64,000 nucleotides of DNA, taken from assembly GCA_010015675.1 (NCBI GenBank), contig ML977014.1, positions 390,324-454,323 on the forward strand. Direction: 5' to 3'. Shown here piece after piece: positions 19,993 through 30,633 of this stretch; the stretch's first letter is position 1; each line of letters opens with the position of its first letter. The stretch comes from Byssothecium circinans (Eukaryota; Ascomycota; Dothideomycetes; Pleosporales; Massarinaceae). Both the position numbers and the translations under genes were made by a program. The notes beneath the pieces are model-generated. The model saw only the letters and a list, made by a program, of their open reading frames with translations, was not told where the DNA came from and searched no databases.

Positions 19993-22625
19993 ATGGCTGC
20001 ACCGCCGACAAAAGACCACAAGGTCGGAGTTCCAAAACTCGACCAACCACAGCTTCAAGCTGGTGGAGGAAGTGCAGCGATCACTAGCAAAGCCAGAGTC
20101 GTCGAGAGTCTTTCACCACAAGTCACAAAGTATTTGAAGACGGTCTACGAAGAGGTCGGCAAGAAGTACAAGCTGGAGACCAAGGATGGTTTGGCAAAGT
20201 GGCTGGCCGAGGAACAGCAGGCTCCGACGGCAGATGCTGATAGCCTCAAGGATGCCTCATTCTCTCAGTTTGCAGACTACTTCACAACCGGACTGGGAAA
20301 CGTCATGAAGCCAGCGCAGCCCGTGGACACATCGTTCTCCATATCCAACTACTTCATCTCTTCAAGCCACAACACCTACTTGACCGGCAACCAGCTGTCG
20401 AGCGATTCGAGCGTGGACGCCTACAAGAATGTGCTCCTTCGAGGGTGTCGCTGTGTCGAGATCGATGTCTGGGACGGAGAGCCACCATCAAGTTCGAGCT
20501 CGGAAGATGAAGCTGCCGGAGCCGCGACAGACAAGAAAGAGAAAAAGGACAAGCTTAAAGACAAGTTATCCATCCGCAAACGACTTGAACTTAAATTTGG
20601 AAGGAAGGGATCGTCGCCTTCCAAGGGGTCCAAGGAAGCCTCGCCTTCACCGTCCCCACCAAAAGCGGATGCGGATCGCATCCAGCCTTGGATATCCAAC
20701 AGCTCTACAAGAGCCGAGCCACGAGTATATCACGGTATGTATGATTTAGTAGCACTCCGCTCGCATTCCGCTAACCGTCTACAGGCTACACACTGACAAA
20801 AGATATGCCTTTTCGAGATGTTTGTGCGACGATTCGTGACTATGCCTTTGTCTCCTCAAACCTTCCTCTGATCGTCAGTCTGGAAGTCCATACAAGCCCG
20901 GAACAACAGGACATCATGGTGGAGATAATGACTCAATACTGGAGTGGCATGCTCGTGGACCTGCCACTGAACTCGTCTGAACCATCAGAACATGTCAAGC
21001 TACCTACGCTCAAAGATCTAGAGAACAAGATCCTGGTGAAGGTGAAGCGTATCACTCACAAGCCTGCCCCATCAGGCGCGAAGCCAACAACACTTCAAGC
21101 GCCGGCACAGTTGTCCAACGCTTCCACTCGCGAGTCGATTCCCACCGAAGACATGAGCTCGGAAGCATCAGACACTCCTGAGGGTGCCCCTCCAGCACCA
21201 AAACCAAAGCTGATTGAGCCGCTGTCGAAACTTGGTGTATACTTTGGAGGGTATCACTACAAGGGACTGGACGCTCCCGGTAAGTGGCGTTGCATCCGAC
21301 AAGTGGTCAATGCAAAGTATTAATGAGATCGCAGAGGCCAATATCCCAACTCACGTATTCTCTCTTTCGGAGAAAACTCTCATGGAAGTGCACGAGTCGA
21401 ATCCCACGGAGCTGTTCAAACACAACAAGCAATTTTTCATGCGCGCATATCCTAAGGGTCTGAGGCTGAACTCATCCAATCTGAATCCCTCTATCTTCTG
21501 GAGACAAGGCGTTCAGATTGTAGCTTTGAACTGGCAGCGATGGGACGGAGGAATGATGCAGAATGAAGGCATGTTCGCAGGTACACCTGGATGGGTGTTG
21601 AAGCCTGAAGGTTATCGCAGTACGAGTGCGGGGAAAACTGTAAAGGATGCACTACCGCATCACAACCTCGACCTCAGCATCGAGTTCTTCGCAGGGCAGG
21701 ATATCCCTCTGCCACCCGAGGAGGACGATCCTAAAGACTTCAAACCTTATGTCAAAGTCGAATTGCATGTGGAGAAACATGAAGAACGCGAAGGCGAGGC
21801 GATTCCTGGCGGTGGCAAGAGCAACAAGGGCGACTACAAGAGGAAGACCAAAACTCAGAAAACCCCCAATCCCGACTTCGGCCGCGAAATCGTCGAGTTC
21901 AAGGGTGTGAAAGGTGTGACAGAAGAGTTGACCTTTGTCAGGTAAGCCTCATTTCTTTTGATGTTCCAAGTCATCTGCTCTTCGGCGAGCTGCTTTTCCC
22001 AACTGTTATGAACATTTGGGTTCACCCCGATCTTCACTGTACAGAACCCACATGCGGTCCTGCATGCTGTTGTGGTCGCCTCAGGTCTGCGTGTAACCAC
22101 AGATATGGAAATGCACTAGCATCTCATCGCTGGCAGCGCATCGAATTCCCGCATCGATCCTAGCCCGGTAACCGAGACCACGGTAACACCTGGCCAGGAT
22201 CGGGATGCTCTGCGCGGCATACTATGCATATCGCCGGTATTCCCGTCTGTGGCGTCGGATACTCACTTTTTCACTTTTTCCTAATCGTCTCACCCTTTCC
22301 TACCCTCCCTTCGATCGCCGCGCCAGATGAGAATACCCGGCGACGCGTTCCTGCATGTCACCTTCCTTTCTAGTGTCTTTTGACACATTACCCACATTCA
22401 TTCAAATAGGGTCTCTGTTCATATAGATGCATGCTGATCTGCCCCTTTTCCAGGTTCAAAGTCATGGACGACGAGCGTCTCGGCGACGACCTGGCGGCTT
22501 GGGCTTGCTTCCGTCTCGATCGCCTACAACCCGGTATCCGCATGCTGCACCTATTCAACTCCAACGGAGTCGTCTCCAAGGGCGTGCTATTGGTGCGAAT
22601 TAAGAAGACGGTTAGTAAGGCTTGA
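19993..22625 (+). CDS. PLC1: Phosphoinositide-specific phospholipase C
   Basis: Cleaves phosphatidylinositol 4,5-bisphosphate to inositol trisphosphate and diacylglycerol at membranes. Exons are 19993..20734, 20785..21279, 21335..21941 and 22454..22625, giving 671 residues. An EF-hand-like helical region lies at residues 35-75. The X domain has [12 protein letters not shown] (catalytic His126 and Asn127), VEIDVWDG (Glu/Asp for calcium) and, after a Lys/Ser-rich insert of about 75 residues, VYHGYTLT with the second catalytic His247, then SLEVHTS with the last acidic ligand. The Y domain follows (SFS-like [42 protein letters not shown]). A C2 domain closes it: [49 protein letters not shown]. 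No PH domain is seen, giving a short delta-like fungal form. Intron 3 is 512 bp, about ten times the usual size here. Confidence 0.93.
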
Positions 22626-24617
22626 GTTGAGCTGCATGTACATATATTCTGCGGCCCTTCTCGCCCCTTGCTAGCCTCTTCCTCTATCGCGTCTATCTGC
22701 ATGTACATCTGCAATCCTTCCGGAAGATCTCTTGGCTTTAGGGGCATGTGGGACCTGATCGACCGATCTGCTCATGGTACATGTTTTGAGAAGGGGACAA
22801 CAGAGCTGATTTGTGGATTCTAGGTTTTTCCGACTGGAAGACGCATGGTCGGTGGTGCGAGTCTGGCTAAACCGGAGAGGGGATCAAGTGGAAATGTTCA
22901 TACGGTTTCTTATCATCATCCTTCTCTTGACGAGTCCAAACACAGGCAGCGGATAGAGCGGACGGGAAGCAGTGGACGTCGAGTTTGAATGCCGACTGCC
23001 CGATACTCCTGGAGCTTGTACTGTAATTGCTTTACCTTGTCACTGCCGCATAGATAGCGGGCTTGCGTGCTTGCTCGCGAATGATATCCCTTTGCCATGC
23101 TTCCATTGATAAATATTGACGCTTTTACGCTAGTGAGTATCGTCCCGTAATAGCTATGTGCATGTACGGTCGAACCAGTGCTTTGGGTGAAGGATTGACT
23201 CATGCTTTCACGTCGCAACATACAAGGAGTAGGCTACTGACTCGCTCGCCTCATATACATACAGTAATTTACGACCTTAGATCAGTTCCATTCATATAGC
23301 ACATGAAGGATCTACCTAGAAGACCTCCATACTGTCAACCCTGTTCCAGCGCCATCACTCCCATTTCTCCGTCCCACTACCAACCTCCTTAATCAAAATC
23401 ACGTATTTCATAGTAGTGCCCGACCGCCCGTCCGACGGGTACATGGTTGGAATCATAGCCGCTTTTCCGCTTTTCCATCCTTAAGTTCTCAGAGGGCAAG
23501 TGACTTCTCAATGTCATAGTCAGAGCCGCAGAGGTGATGATCGATCAAAAAGGCAAGCGTGCTTCATTCAAAGCCTTAGCGCATATAGTTTCTTCCAGTG
23601 ATCAAAGATCGGCAACGATCGATCGTCCCTGTCGTTGTTCCTGCAGCAAATGCTAGATGGATTCCGTATTCTTTCTTTCTCTGCTTCTCCGTCGTTGATC
23701 CGTGCCTAGATGGATCTCCTCATCGGTTTTGGTCAGTGAGTGATGCATTATAGCTGCTCAATGTACGGATCAGTAGCCCACTTTCCTGTAACCATGGGCT
23801 TAGCCTCCATTTTAACAAGCTTTTCACTGGTCTGCGATGGCTTCTTATGACACAACTTTGCGTTCGAGGACAACGTGTGTAAGTGAACACTCATAATGGC
23901 TCATGAGTAGAAGATGAACCAATCGTTTCTCCTCTTTGAGCTAGTAAGAACGATCCTACACAGCTCATGGATTGGCATGGAACGACTTATCGCGGCAGCG
24001 CGGCATTCGACTTCATCGATGCTAGAACACATGTTTCAAAGTAGAAGCTGAGCGTGTGAGCCTCCCCAGTTCATATTTCTCTTTCATCCAATCACAGGTG
24101 CGAGACTGAAAGGTTCCGATAAATGCCGTGCCTTGTGTACCCTTGCCGAGTGCATGACAGGGGGGCGTACCTTGGGATGTTTCTGTTCGTTTGAGTCTTG
24201 TGGTGGTTACACAACTACAGAGCGAGGTTCAAGGTTGTTCCCGATGTCGGTCGGTGTTGTGCCTCTAGATCCTGTAAGACGGTTGTATGAGTGTGATAAA
24301 CGTTATTAATCTGTGGACTTGTACTGGGCTTTTTGTGCTCTTGTTGATGTCGGCGTACTACAGGCCGGGTATGTTATGGATAGGGGTGGAATTGTATAGA
24401 CGGAGTGACACCTGGTACGACTTCAGCACTGCAGACTTGCAGTTGCATACTAGCAGGTATGCGAACGGATTTCCACATGTAGGTTACCGGGTAAAAGAGC
24501 AGATACGAAGGTATGACGTGGCAGTAGAAAAGTGGACGAGTGAGATATACTGATGGAGGGACAGTATCGGCACTGTATTGCGCAGCTCACTCCTCCCCCT
24601 AACACAATCGGACCACA
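22626..24617. other. Gene-free stretch downstream of phospholipase C
   Basis: About 2 kb before the convergent peptidase gene. An 88-codon frame at 24287-24553 starts with ATG but looks like nothing I know. Base composition is normal. No repeat, tRNA-like B box or element end was noticed. Confidence 0.45.
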
Positions 24618-26117
24618 TTAGTGAAAATGCACACCACCCAACTCATTTCTGACCTTTGTAATATCCCTCTTAATACCCCTCTTCCTCTTCTCCGCCACCG
24701 TGCCTTCGAATTCTTCCTTGACAGCCTCTAACATGCCCTCCACAGTTAACATATCCACAGCTACTCCAGCAAGCCCTTTCGCGGTCATCATCGCCTTCTC
24801 AAAGGCCGGTTTACTCTTCGCGGCGGCCTCAAAAGGCTTTGTATGCGGCCCTCCAGTCGGTACACTGCCATTCTCATTGTAGATTTGGAAAAGAGGCTGG
24901 ATGGAAGGGAACTTCAAGCTGATGTTCCCCTGATCGGTACTCCCGCTGGGCGCTTTGATTTTATCGAGCTTCTGGTCTGGAACTGTTCCGTTGAGGGTGA
25001 CAAAGTACTTCGACCAAGCAGTAGCGAGAATGTCGTTGCTGAGCATAGCACTGTAGGAATTCTCGCGCATGGTGAGGTTTAGCTCTGCACCTGTAGCAAG
25101 AGCACCCGCGTCGAAGCAGTTCAGGACGCGAGATGTCCATGATTCGAGATCGGCGTCGTCCTTGGCACGGATTTGGAAGGACGCTGTTGAGAGTGCGGGT
25201 ATCACGTTAATTGAAGTTCCGCCCGATGTGATGATGCCGTGAACTTGGTCTGTGGCTTGCGATTGCTGGCGTAGGAGACCGATACCTTGGTAAGCGAGTG
25301 CGAGTGCATCTTGAGCGTTGATGCCTTGGTAAGGTGCGGCAGAGGCGTGGGATTCTTTCCCGTAGTATTCGAGGTCCAGGCGGCTTGTGGAGAAGGTGTT
25401 CATGTATGGCGAGTCTGGGGCATTCGATGGGTGTGCGATACTAAATAAGATGTCATTAGTGGCCTGTCAAAGAGGCATGGGAACTTGGCATGATGCAGAT
25501 ACGCACAGGCTGATGTCAATCTTGTAGTCGTCAAAGATACCTGCCTCAAGCATATCAACCTTTCCACCCAGACTTTCTTCTCCAGGCGTTCCAAATAGAA
25601 CAACCTTTCCCGCTAGCTTTTGCTCAGTCATTATTTTAGCTGTCGCAAGCGCACCGGTGACGCCCACAGTAGCTATAAGGTTGTGACCACAGGCATGGCC
25701 GAGATTAGGGAGAGCATCTTCATTCTTGTTAGCCGGAAACCCCTGCAATTGAACGCTATGATTCAACTGACCGTATTCCGAATTGAATGAGACGATTGGT
25801 CCATCGCCATTGCCTTCGAATACTGCAGAGAAGGCAGTGCTGATATTGTACAGCGATCTCGTGACCGTCCATCCTTCTTGCGCTTCCATAAATGAAGCGA
25901 GAAGCTCATGTGCTTTCACTTCTTTGAAACCTAACTCAGGATTTTCGTGGAGTGTCTGGCTGATGTTCCATAGATCATCGTATCTTGAGTCTACGTACTC
26001 TGATATGACATCGATGTATGCAGTATTGTTACCTTGCCGGGGTAGGATACTGCGGGCCAGGGTAGGGTTTATCGCCGTAGCCATAAGGGCGATGACGAAG
26101 GCTGTGGATTTTGCCAT
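24618..26117 (-). CDS. Secreted M20-family amidohydrolase (PM20D2-like)
   Basis: Metal-dependent hydrolase expected to cleave an N-acyl amino acid or dipeptide outside the cell or in the secretory path. Exon 1 is 26117..25507, the 66-bp intron is 25506..25441 and exon 2 is 25440..24618, giving 477 residues. Residues 1-22 form a signal peptide (MAKSTAFVIALMATAINP, TLARS), followed by an LPR site that could be trimmed. M20 hallmarks: LHENPELGFKE near residue 60, the zinc-binding LGHACGHNL near residue 137, the acidic FGTPGEESLGGKVDM near residue 183 with the catalytic Glu pair, and after the intron SLIAHPSN. The lid domain follows: GKESHASAAPYQGINAQDA and GGTSINVIPALS. Late motifs TDQGNISLKFPS and GPHTKPF complete the site. 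Several Asn-x-Ser/Thr sites fit secretion. Confidence 0.9.
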
Positions 26118-28889
26118 GGCCGCTTTTAAATGCGAAAATCGTAGAATGGTAAAGAAGATTTGGCCACTTGACGGAGATGGCAGCGTAATTTGCTGAAGGG
26201 ACTTATTCTCTTATATATTTATCTTCACCGCTCTCTCTGTTTGCCGAAAATACTCCCCATGCCCATGAAACTGTTATCTAAAATGCTTGAGCGAAGATCT
26301 CTGGTGATATCGTCTTCCGGCTTTCAAATATCCCTGCGGTCTCTCATCAGTCAACATATCTTTCCCGATATTCAAGACTGACGTCGGCTCGGATGTCGCC
26401 AACGGTCGGACGTGTGCCCGAATTGGTGACACTGTAATCGCGTGGTTGGTGGTTGCCAAGCAGAGCTTGTGCTCTTTGGGTGTGATGAGCGGGCTGGCCA
26501 AGCCTTGCTCCGCACGTAGAGTGAACGACGTCCGATCGGTAGCCGCGTAAGGTAGTCGAATTCAAGAGATACCTATATTTCCGGTAATGACCGGTTATCG
26601 GAATTAATTGATTGCAACGAAATTGTAAGAGGGTATGATAAGCCCCCTGCAGTGATAACCTATTTTTGAGTGGTCAGGTGATCAAGTGGTCACCGAATGG
26701 GTTTGGGGGATTTGATAGATTCTTCAAATCTGCTGTGATCGTATAACAGCGTGAGCGTAGCTTGGTAACGTGCCATGTGATATGGAAGAGGAGTTTCGGA
26801 TGCGAATTTGCTCGTGCATGATGAACGATACGTAGTGTGACCATTGGTAGCGAACACACTCCTTATACACACTCTCAACTTTGCACTCGAACGTCTCGAG
26901 CCATACGTCTAATAACGCTTGTCGGAAGACGGTAGACAAACGCATTTGCTGAGTTGGTCGTTAGCGAAATTCACACCGGACCGCAGGATGGGAAAACAGG
27001 CTTCGACAGGTGGTCCGACTGACGACCGAACTTTTTTTGTTGAGGTTGTGCGTACGAGTCCCAGGGCCGTGAGTCCCCCAAAAATGCAAGAGCCGGTACA
27101 CGCACAAAAAGATGCAATATTATTACGGAAGAGACGATGCAGGTCGCCGGTGAATGGGAAAGTGGCTCGGTCGAAAAGTCAAGCCATGTGTCTGTTCAGT
27201 GGATACGTTGTTTGATATGACTGTTGTGGAATGTGCCGCACCACGCGTAGCTCATGACAACACATGGCAAAGGTGCAACCCAAAGACTCGGTTCAATTCG
27301 TCCAGTTCGGGTGGAGAGAAAAGGCACCGCAGCTCGCACCGCGTTTGTGGGACCCGCGATACGCTCATGCCCAACGCATACTGTCGAAGGTCAGACCAAT
27401 GGTAAATGTTGTGTGAGATTGTTGACCTTGTAGTTGTTAGGAGTAGGAAGAGAACCCGCAGTTGGATACTGAGGGGAACCGCGTAGATGAAGACCCCAAG
27501 CGCATATATAATGTATTTTGAGCTCAATATGCGCAGTGAGTGAGGTCGACGTTGCCACTATTTTCTCTGATCTGGTATCCTCAAAGGGTGAAATTATTCT
27601 GGCAGACTTCGCAACCAACCTTGCGTGAATCTAATAAGATGTAGTAGTCAGCTCGATTGTCGAGAGAACTGCAGAACGTCTCAAATTGGAAACGAACGTT
27701 GCCTTCAAATGTAGTCCGGAATAACATGCTGAACCATCAACACAAGCTAAGAATGGCGGGCTGTAATCATGCGGCTTAGCAGTGCGGATGTTGTGCGGTA
27801 TCTGCTGGGATAGGTGGTCGTTGATATTTTGCAAGACGAAGAGAAAAATTGACATGCATTGACCAAGGGACACCAAGCTTCTACCGTGGGTCTATTCGGC
27901 GTACTAATGATTTGGCAGCACTTCAGCAATTTCATTGAATAACATGTGTAACAGCTATTCCAGTGCTGCCGGCTCGTCTCATATCCTTTGGTAGAACACA
28001 GTGTCCAAGGATGGGATGTGAAACCTATATCATCGGCAGGTTGAATATGAAATGATTTTGGCTTGCTGTTGCGCATCCTAGGTAACGAGGAGCAAGGTGG
28101 TGGTACCAGAAATTGAATGATTCGCTTAGCGCCGATGGCCGAAGATGCAGAATGTGAGTGCTCACATCCAGCACAGATGTGGTCGATTCTTGAACGATTC
28201 AACACGTCACCTGCTGGTTCACCGCCGTAGCCCTCAATTGCCCTTTTACTCGAATGCAAGTATGCAAGGATCTGTCCTGCACGTCATTGCGATGCGGCTG
28301 AACCAAAGCAGTTCTAGTGGGAGGTTTGTTTGTTAATTTGAATGGTTTGATGATCGCTTGTAGATGAGATCTCGAAGTTTGATCTTTGTCGGCGCCTTGG
28401 GCTTGTTGAGGCGTGGTTCAGACGAAAGATTCTCGAAAAGCAGGTTCGATCGCATAGTAACGACTGGCACGTAGGTATCCTCGGTCCTTTCTCCGGCTTT
28501 CGAGAAAAAGAAGTAGGCCACTATGGTCAGCCGGGGAAGGAAGCGTAGCTTCCCGGTTCTCGGATTGGTATGAGATGTGTGTTCAGCTGTGAAACATATG
28601 GGTTCATGGGCGATCTGCGGGCAAGCTGCAGCTTGCAAGGGTCGATGCACCCACCGTGCCTCCATCTGTAATTCGTTGGTATCGTGATACACAGAAGATA
28701 TGATGTGGAAGTTTGGCGTTAGAGCAGGTAGTATCTCAGGTAGAAAAGGAGCGCCGCCCTTGACATTGAAATTTCAATCCACTCGGTCAGTCCATATCAA
28801 GCCTCTCAACTTCACTCTTTAATCGACCTCATAGGCAACAACGTGCACATCTCGTCCCTCGTTTCAATCTTCAACCAGACCTTATCACC
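26118..28889. other. Long gene-free stretch
   Basis: About 2.8 kb. Several minus-strand frames of 60-170 codons occur (for example 27747-28259 and 28333-28692), but they begin at GTG, CTG or TTG, lack splice support and show no family motif. It may be regulatory or decayed DNA. Composition is near normal, so it is not a RIP island. Confidence 0.4.
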
Positions 28890-29113
28890 ATGTGTCAGAC
28901 ACTTCCCATCGACCGAGTGGCCATACTCTCAATGCACGCCGGTGAAGGTGTTAGCACCATGCCTGTATGTTACCATCTGCCTAGGATTTACAAGATAGTG
29001 ACTGATCAAGCCAGGTCCCCGGCCGCCGTTGCCCGTCCTGCCTCGAGAGGGGATTGACTGTGTGGGTCATTCCTGGAAAGTGCTGTCCACAGTGTGGCAC
29101 CCCCGTCAATTAG
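28890..29113 (+). CDS. Micro-protein with a zinc-ribbon motif
   Basis: A 57-residue protein too short for ordinary gene callers. Exon 1 is 28890..28964 (25 codons: MCQTLPIDRVAILSMHAG, EGVSTMP). The 50-bp intron 28965..29014 has a GTATGT donor, an internal CTGAT branch-like site and a CCAG acceptor. Exon 2 is 29015..29113 (32 codons then TAG). Exon 2 begins VPGRRCPSCLERGLTVWV and ends PGKCCPQCGTPVN, so two CPxC knuckles are separated by about 15 residues, the pattern of a zinc ribbon. The two exons are in phase on a codon boundary. I do not know the function; it may bind nucleic acid or a protein partner. No signal peptide is seen. Confidence 0.65.
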
Positions 29114-29754
29114 ACGGCTTTTGCTGGTATGTGATATGGCTGGTTTTTGCCTTTGCTCTTGTGGCTCTGCCGTCCCGCATTCGTGAACTAGTGATTGATG
29201 TTTTTTGAAGCAGCGACGTTCCTTCGGTCGACGACGTTGATACCCTTGGGCAAGCGATTTTGAAAATTCGGTTGGTTCAGCGATGGATATTCAGGGAGAA
29301 GGAGAAGGATCTTGTCTGCATTTCCAGGTGTTTATGCGGTGCGTCAGGTGCAGGTGGACGTCTTGTTGGTAGCTGCACCTGTTCATTGTGGTTGCACATC
29401 TCGATGTGGGCTCTAATATGTTGCGATAGCTCCAATCAAAAGACTTTTGCTCTTTCCCATTTATATTTCATCTTCGTGTTGTCGCTGGGTTTGAAGAGCC
29501 AACATTGAACGTTTGAAGCCCCCCTTGAATGCCGTAAAAAAGGACAAGCATACCGGTGGGTGGATGGGTAGTTGAAAAGATTGTTTTGACGCGTGATAAA
29601 GGATCTCGATAATGCATATGATGAAGTGAAGTAGAGCAAGATGAAACAACGACATATGACGACGAATGCCAAGCACCATGCTTACCTAATCGCGCGACAG
29701 CAACCTCGAAGCTCATCGGCGAGCTTTAAACCTCAGCAATCCAACCCACACACG
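29114..29754. other. Intergenic region
   Basis: About 640 bp between the zinc-ribbon micro-gene and the complex I subunit gene. It holds UTR and promoter sequence; I see nothing else. Confidence 0.4.
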
Positions 29755-30536
29755 ATGCAGTCGCTCCGCAGGACAGCAGCCTCTGCTGCCCGAAAAGGCC
29801 GAACTACCCTCCCGCGTCAACCCCGCCGATATGCTCACGACGAGCACGCACACGGCCACAGCCACGCCCCCGTCTCGGAACCTATCGGCGTACGTCCGCC
29901 TCTCCCCGCAACCATTGCCCGTCTCCTAGGGTTCCAATCGCCCTTTCACTGCTACACGCCTTTAATTGAAGTGTATGCTGACCTAATTGGCTATGCAGAG
30001 CGGCTTTTGGATCACTGTGGGCTCTATCCCCGCAGCCGGACTCATCTACTACGTTTCGCGATCCGACGACCCCAACGCACCTCCGTTCCTCACTCGCATG
30101 ATCAACAAGTATACGGAAGCGGATGAAAAGTTAACCGCGAGGAATGCTCTGCACGTGCAAATGATGGAGAAGGCCGGAGCCGACAAGGTGCTGTTTAAGA
30201 ACTCGACACCGCAGGAACATGTACCGATGAAGTTCCCCGAGTATGTACACCTTCACCTCTGCTATCCTCTCTGTCGGGGTATATTGAGTTTTATCTGGGG
30301 CACGCATGAATTGCATGGTAATGAGGAACATGTGGCTTGGGTGACGGCTAACATAAGCCAGAATAATGAACGTCGGTTCGCCATACAATGTCCCGGCAGG
30401 CAGCCAAGTCAACATGGACAAAGTCATTGAGAAGTTCAGGAGGGAAGCCAACGAAGATAACGAGCGCAAGCTAGAAGCGCTGCGAAACGGGACCCTCAAG
30501 GTCGAGCAGCCCTTTGAGAAGAAGTGGGTTAACTGA
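29755..30536 (+). CDS. NADH:ubiquinone oxidoreductase 17.8 kDa-type subunit
   Basis: Accessory subunit of mitochondrial complex I, of the type called 17.8 kDa in Neurospora. Exons are 29755..29889, 29999..30240 and 30362..30536, giving 183 residues. The N-terminus (MQSLRRTAASAARKGRT, RQPRRYAHDE) is an import signal with an Arg-Tyr cleavage region. A His-rich HAHGHSHAP linker follows. One membrane segment, GFWITVGSIPAAGLIYYVS, lies at about residues 47-65. The soluble part runs RMINKYTEADEKLTARNALH, then FPEIMNVGSPYNVPAGSQVN across intron 2, and ends GTLKVEQPFEKKWVN. The introns are 109 and 121 bp, and both joins keep phase. The family is present in filamentous fungi and absent from baker's yeast, which lacks complex I. 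Confidence 0.9.
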
Positions 30537-30633
30537 ATAGGTTGCTGTACATAAATAAGAATGATATCCGTTTCCTTTTGTCTTCATCTACCGTTTCGAG
30601 GATATCGGTTTTTTCTCCGTTTGTACGTGACAA

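Noticed and set aside
28333..28692. 119-codon minus-strand frame
   Set aside because: Starts at GTG; an internal ATG is possible but no motif, splice site or neighbour supports it.
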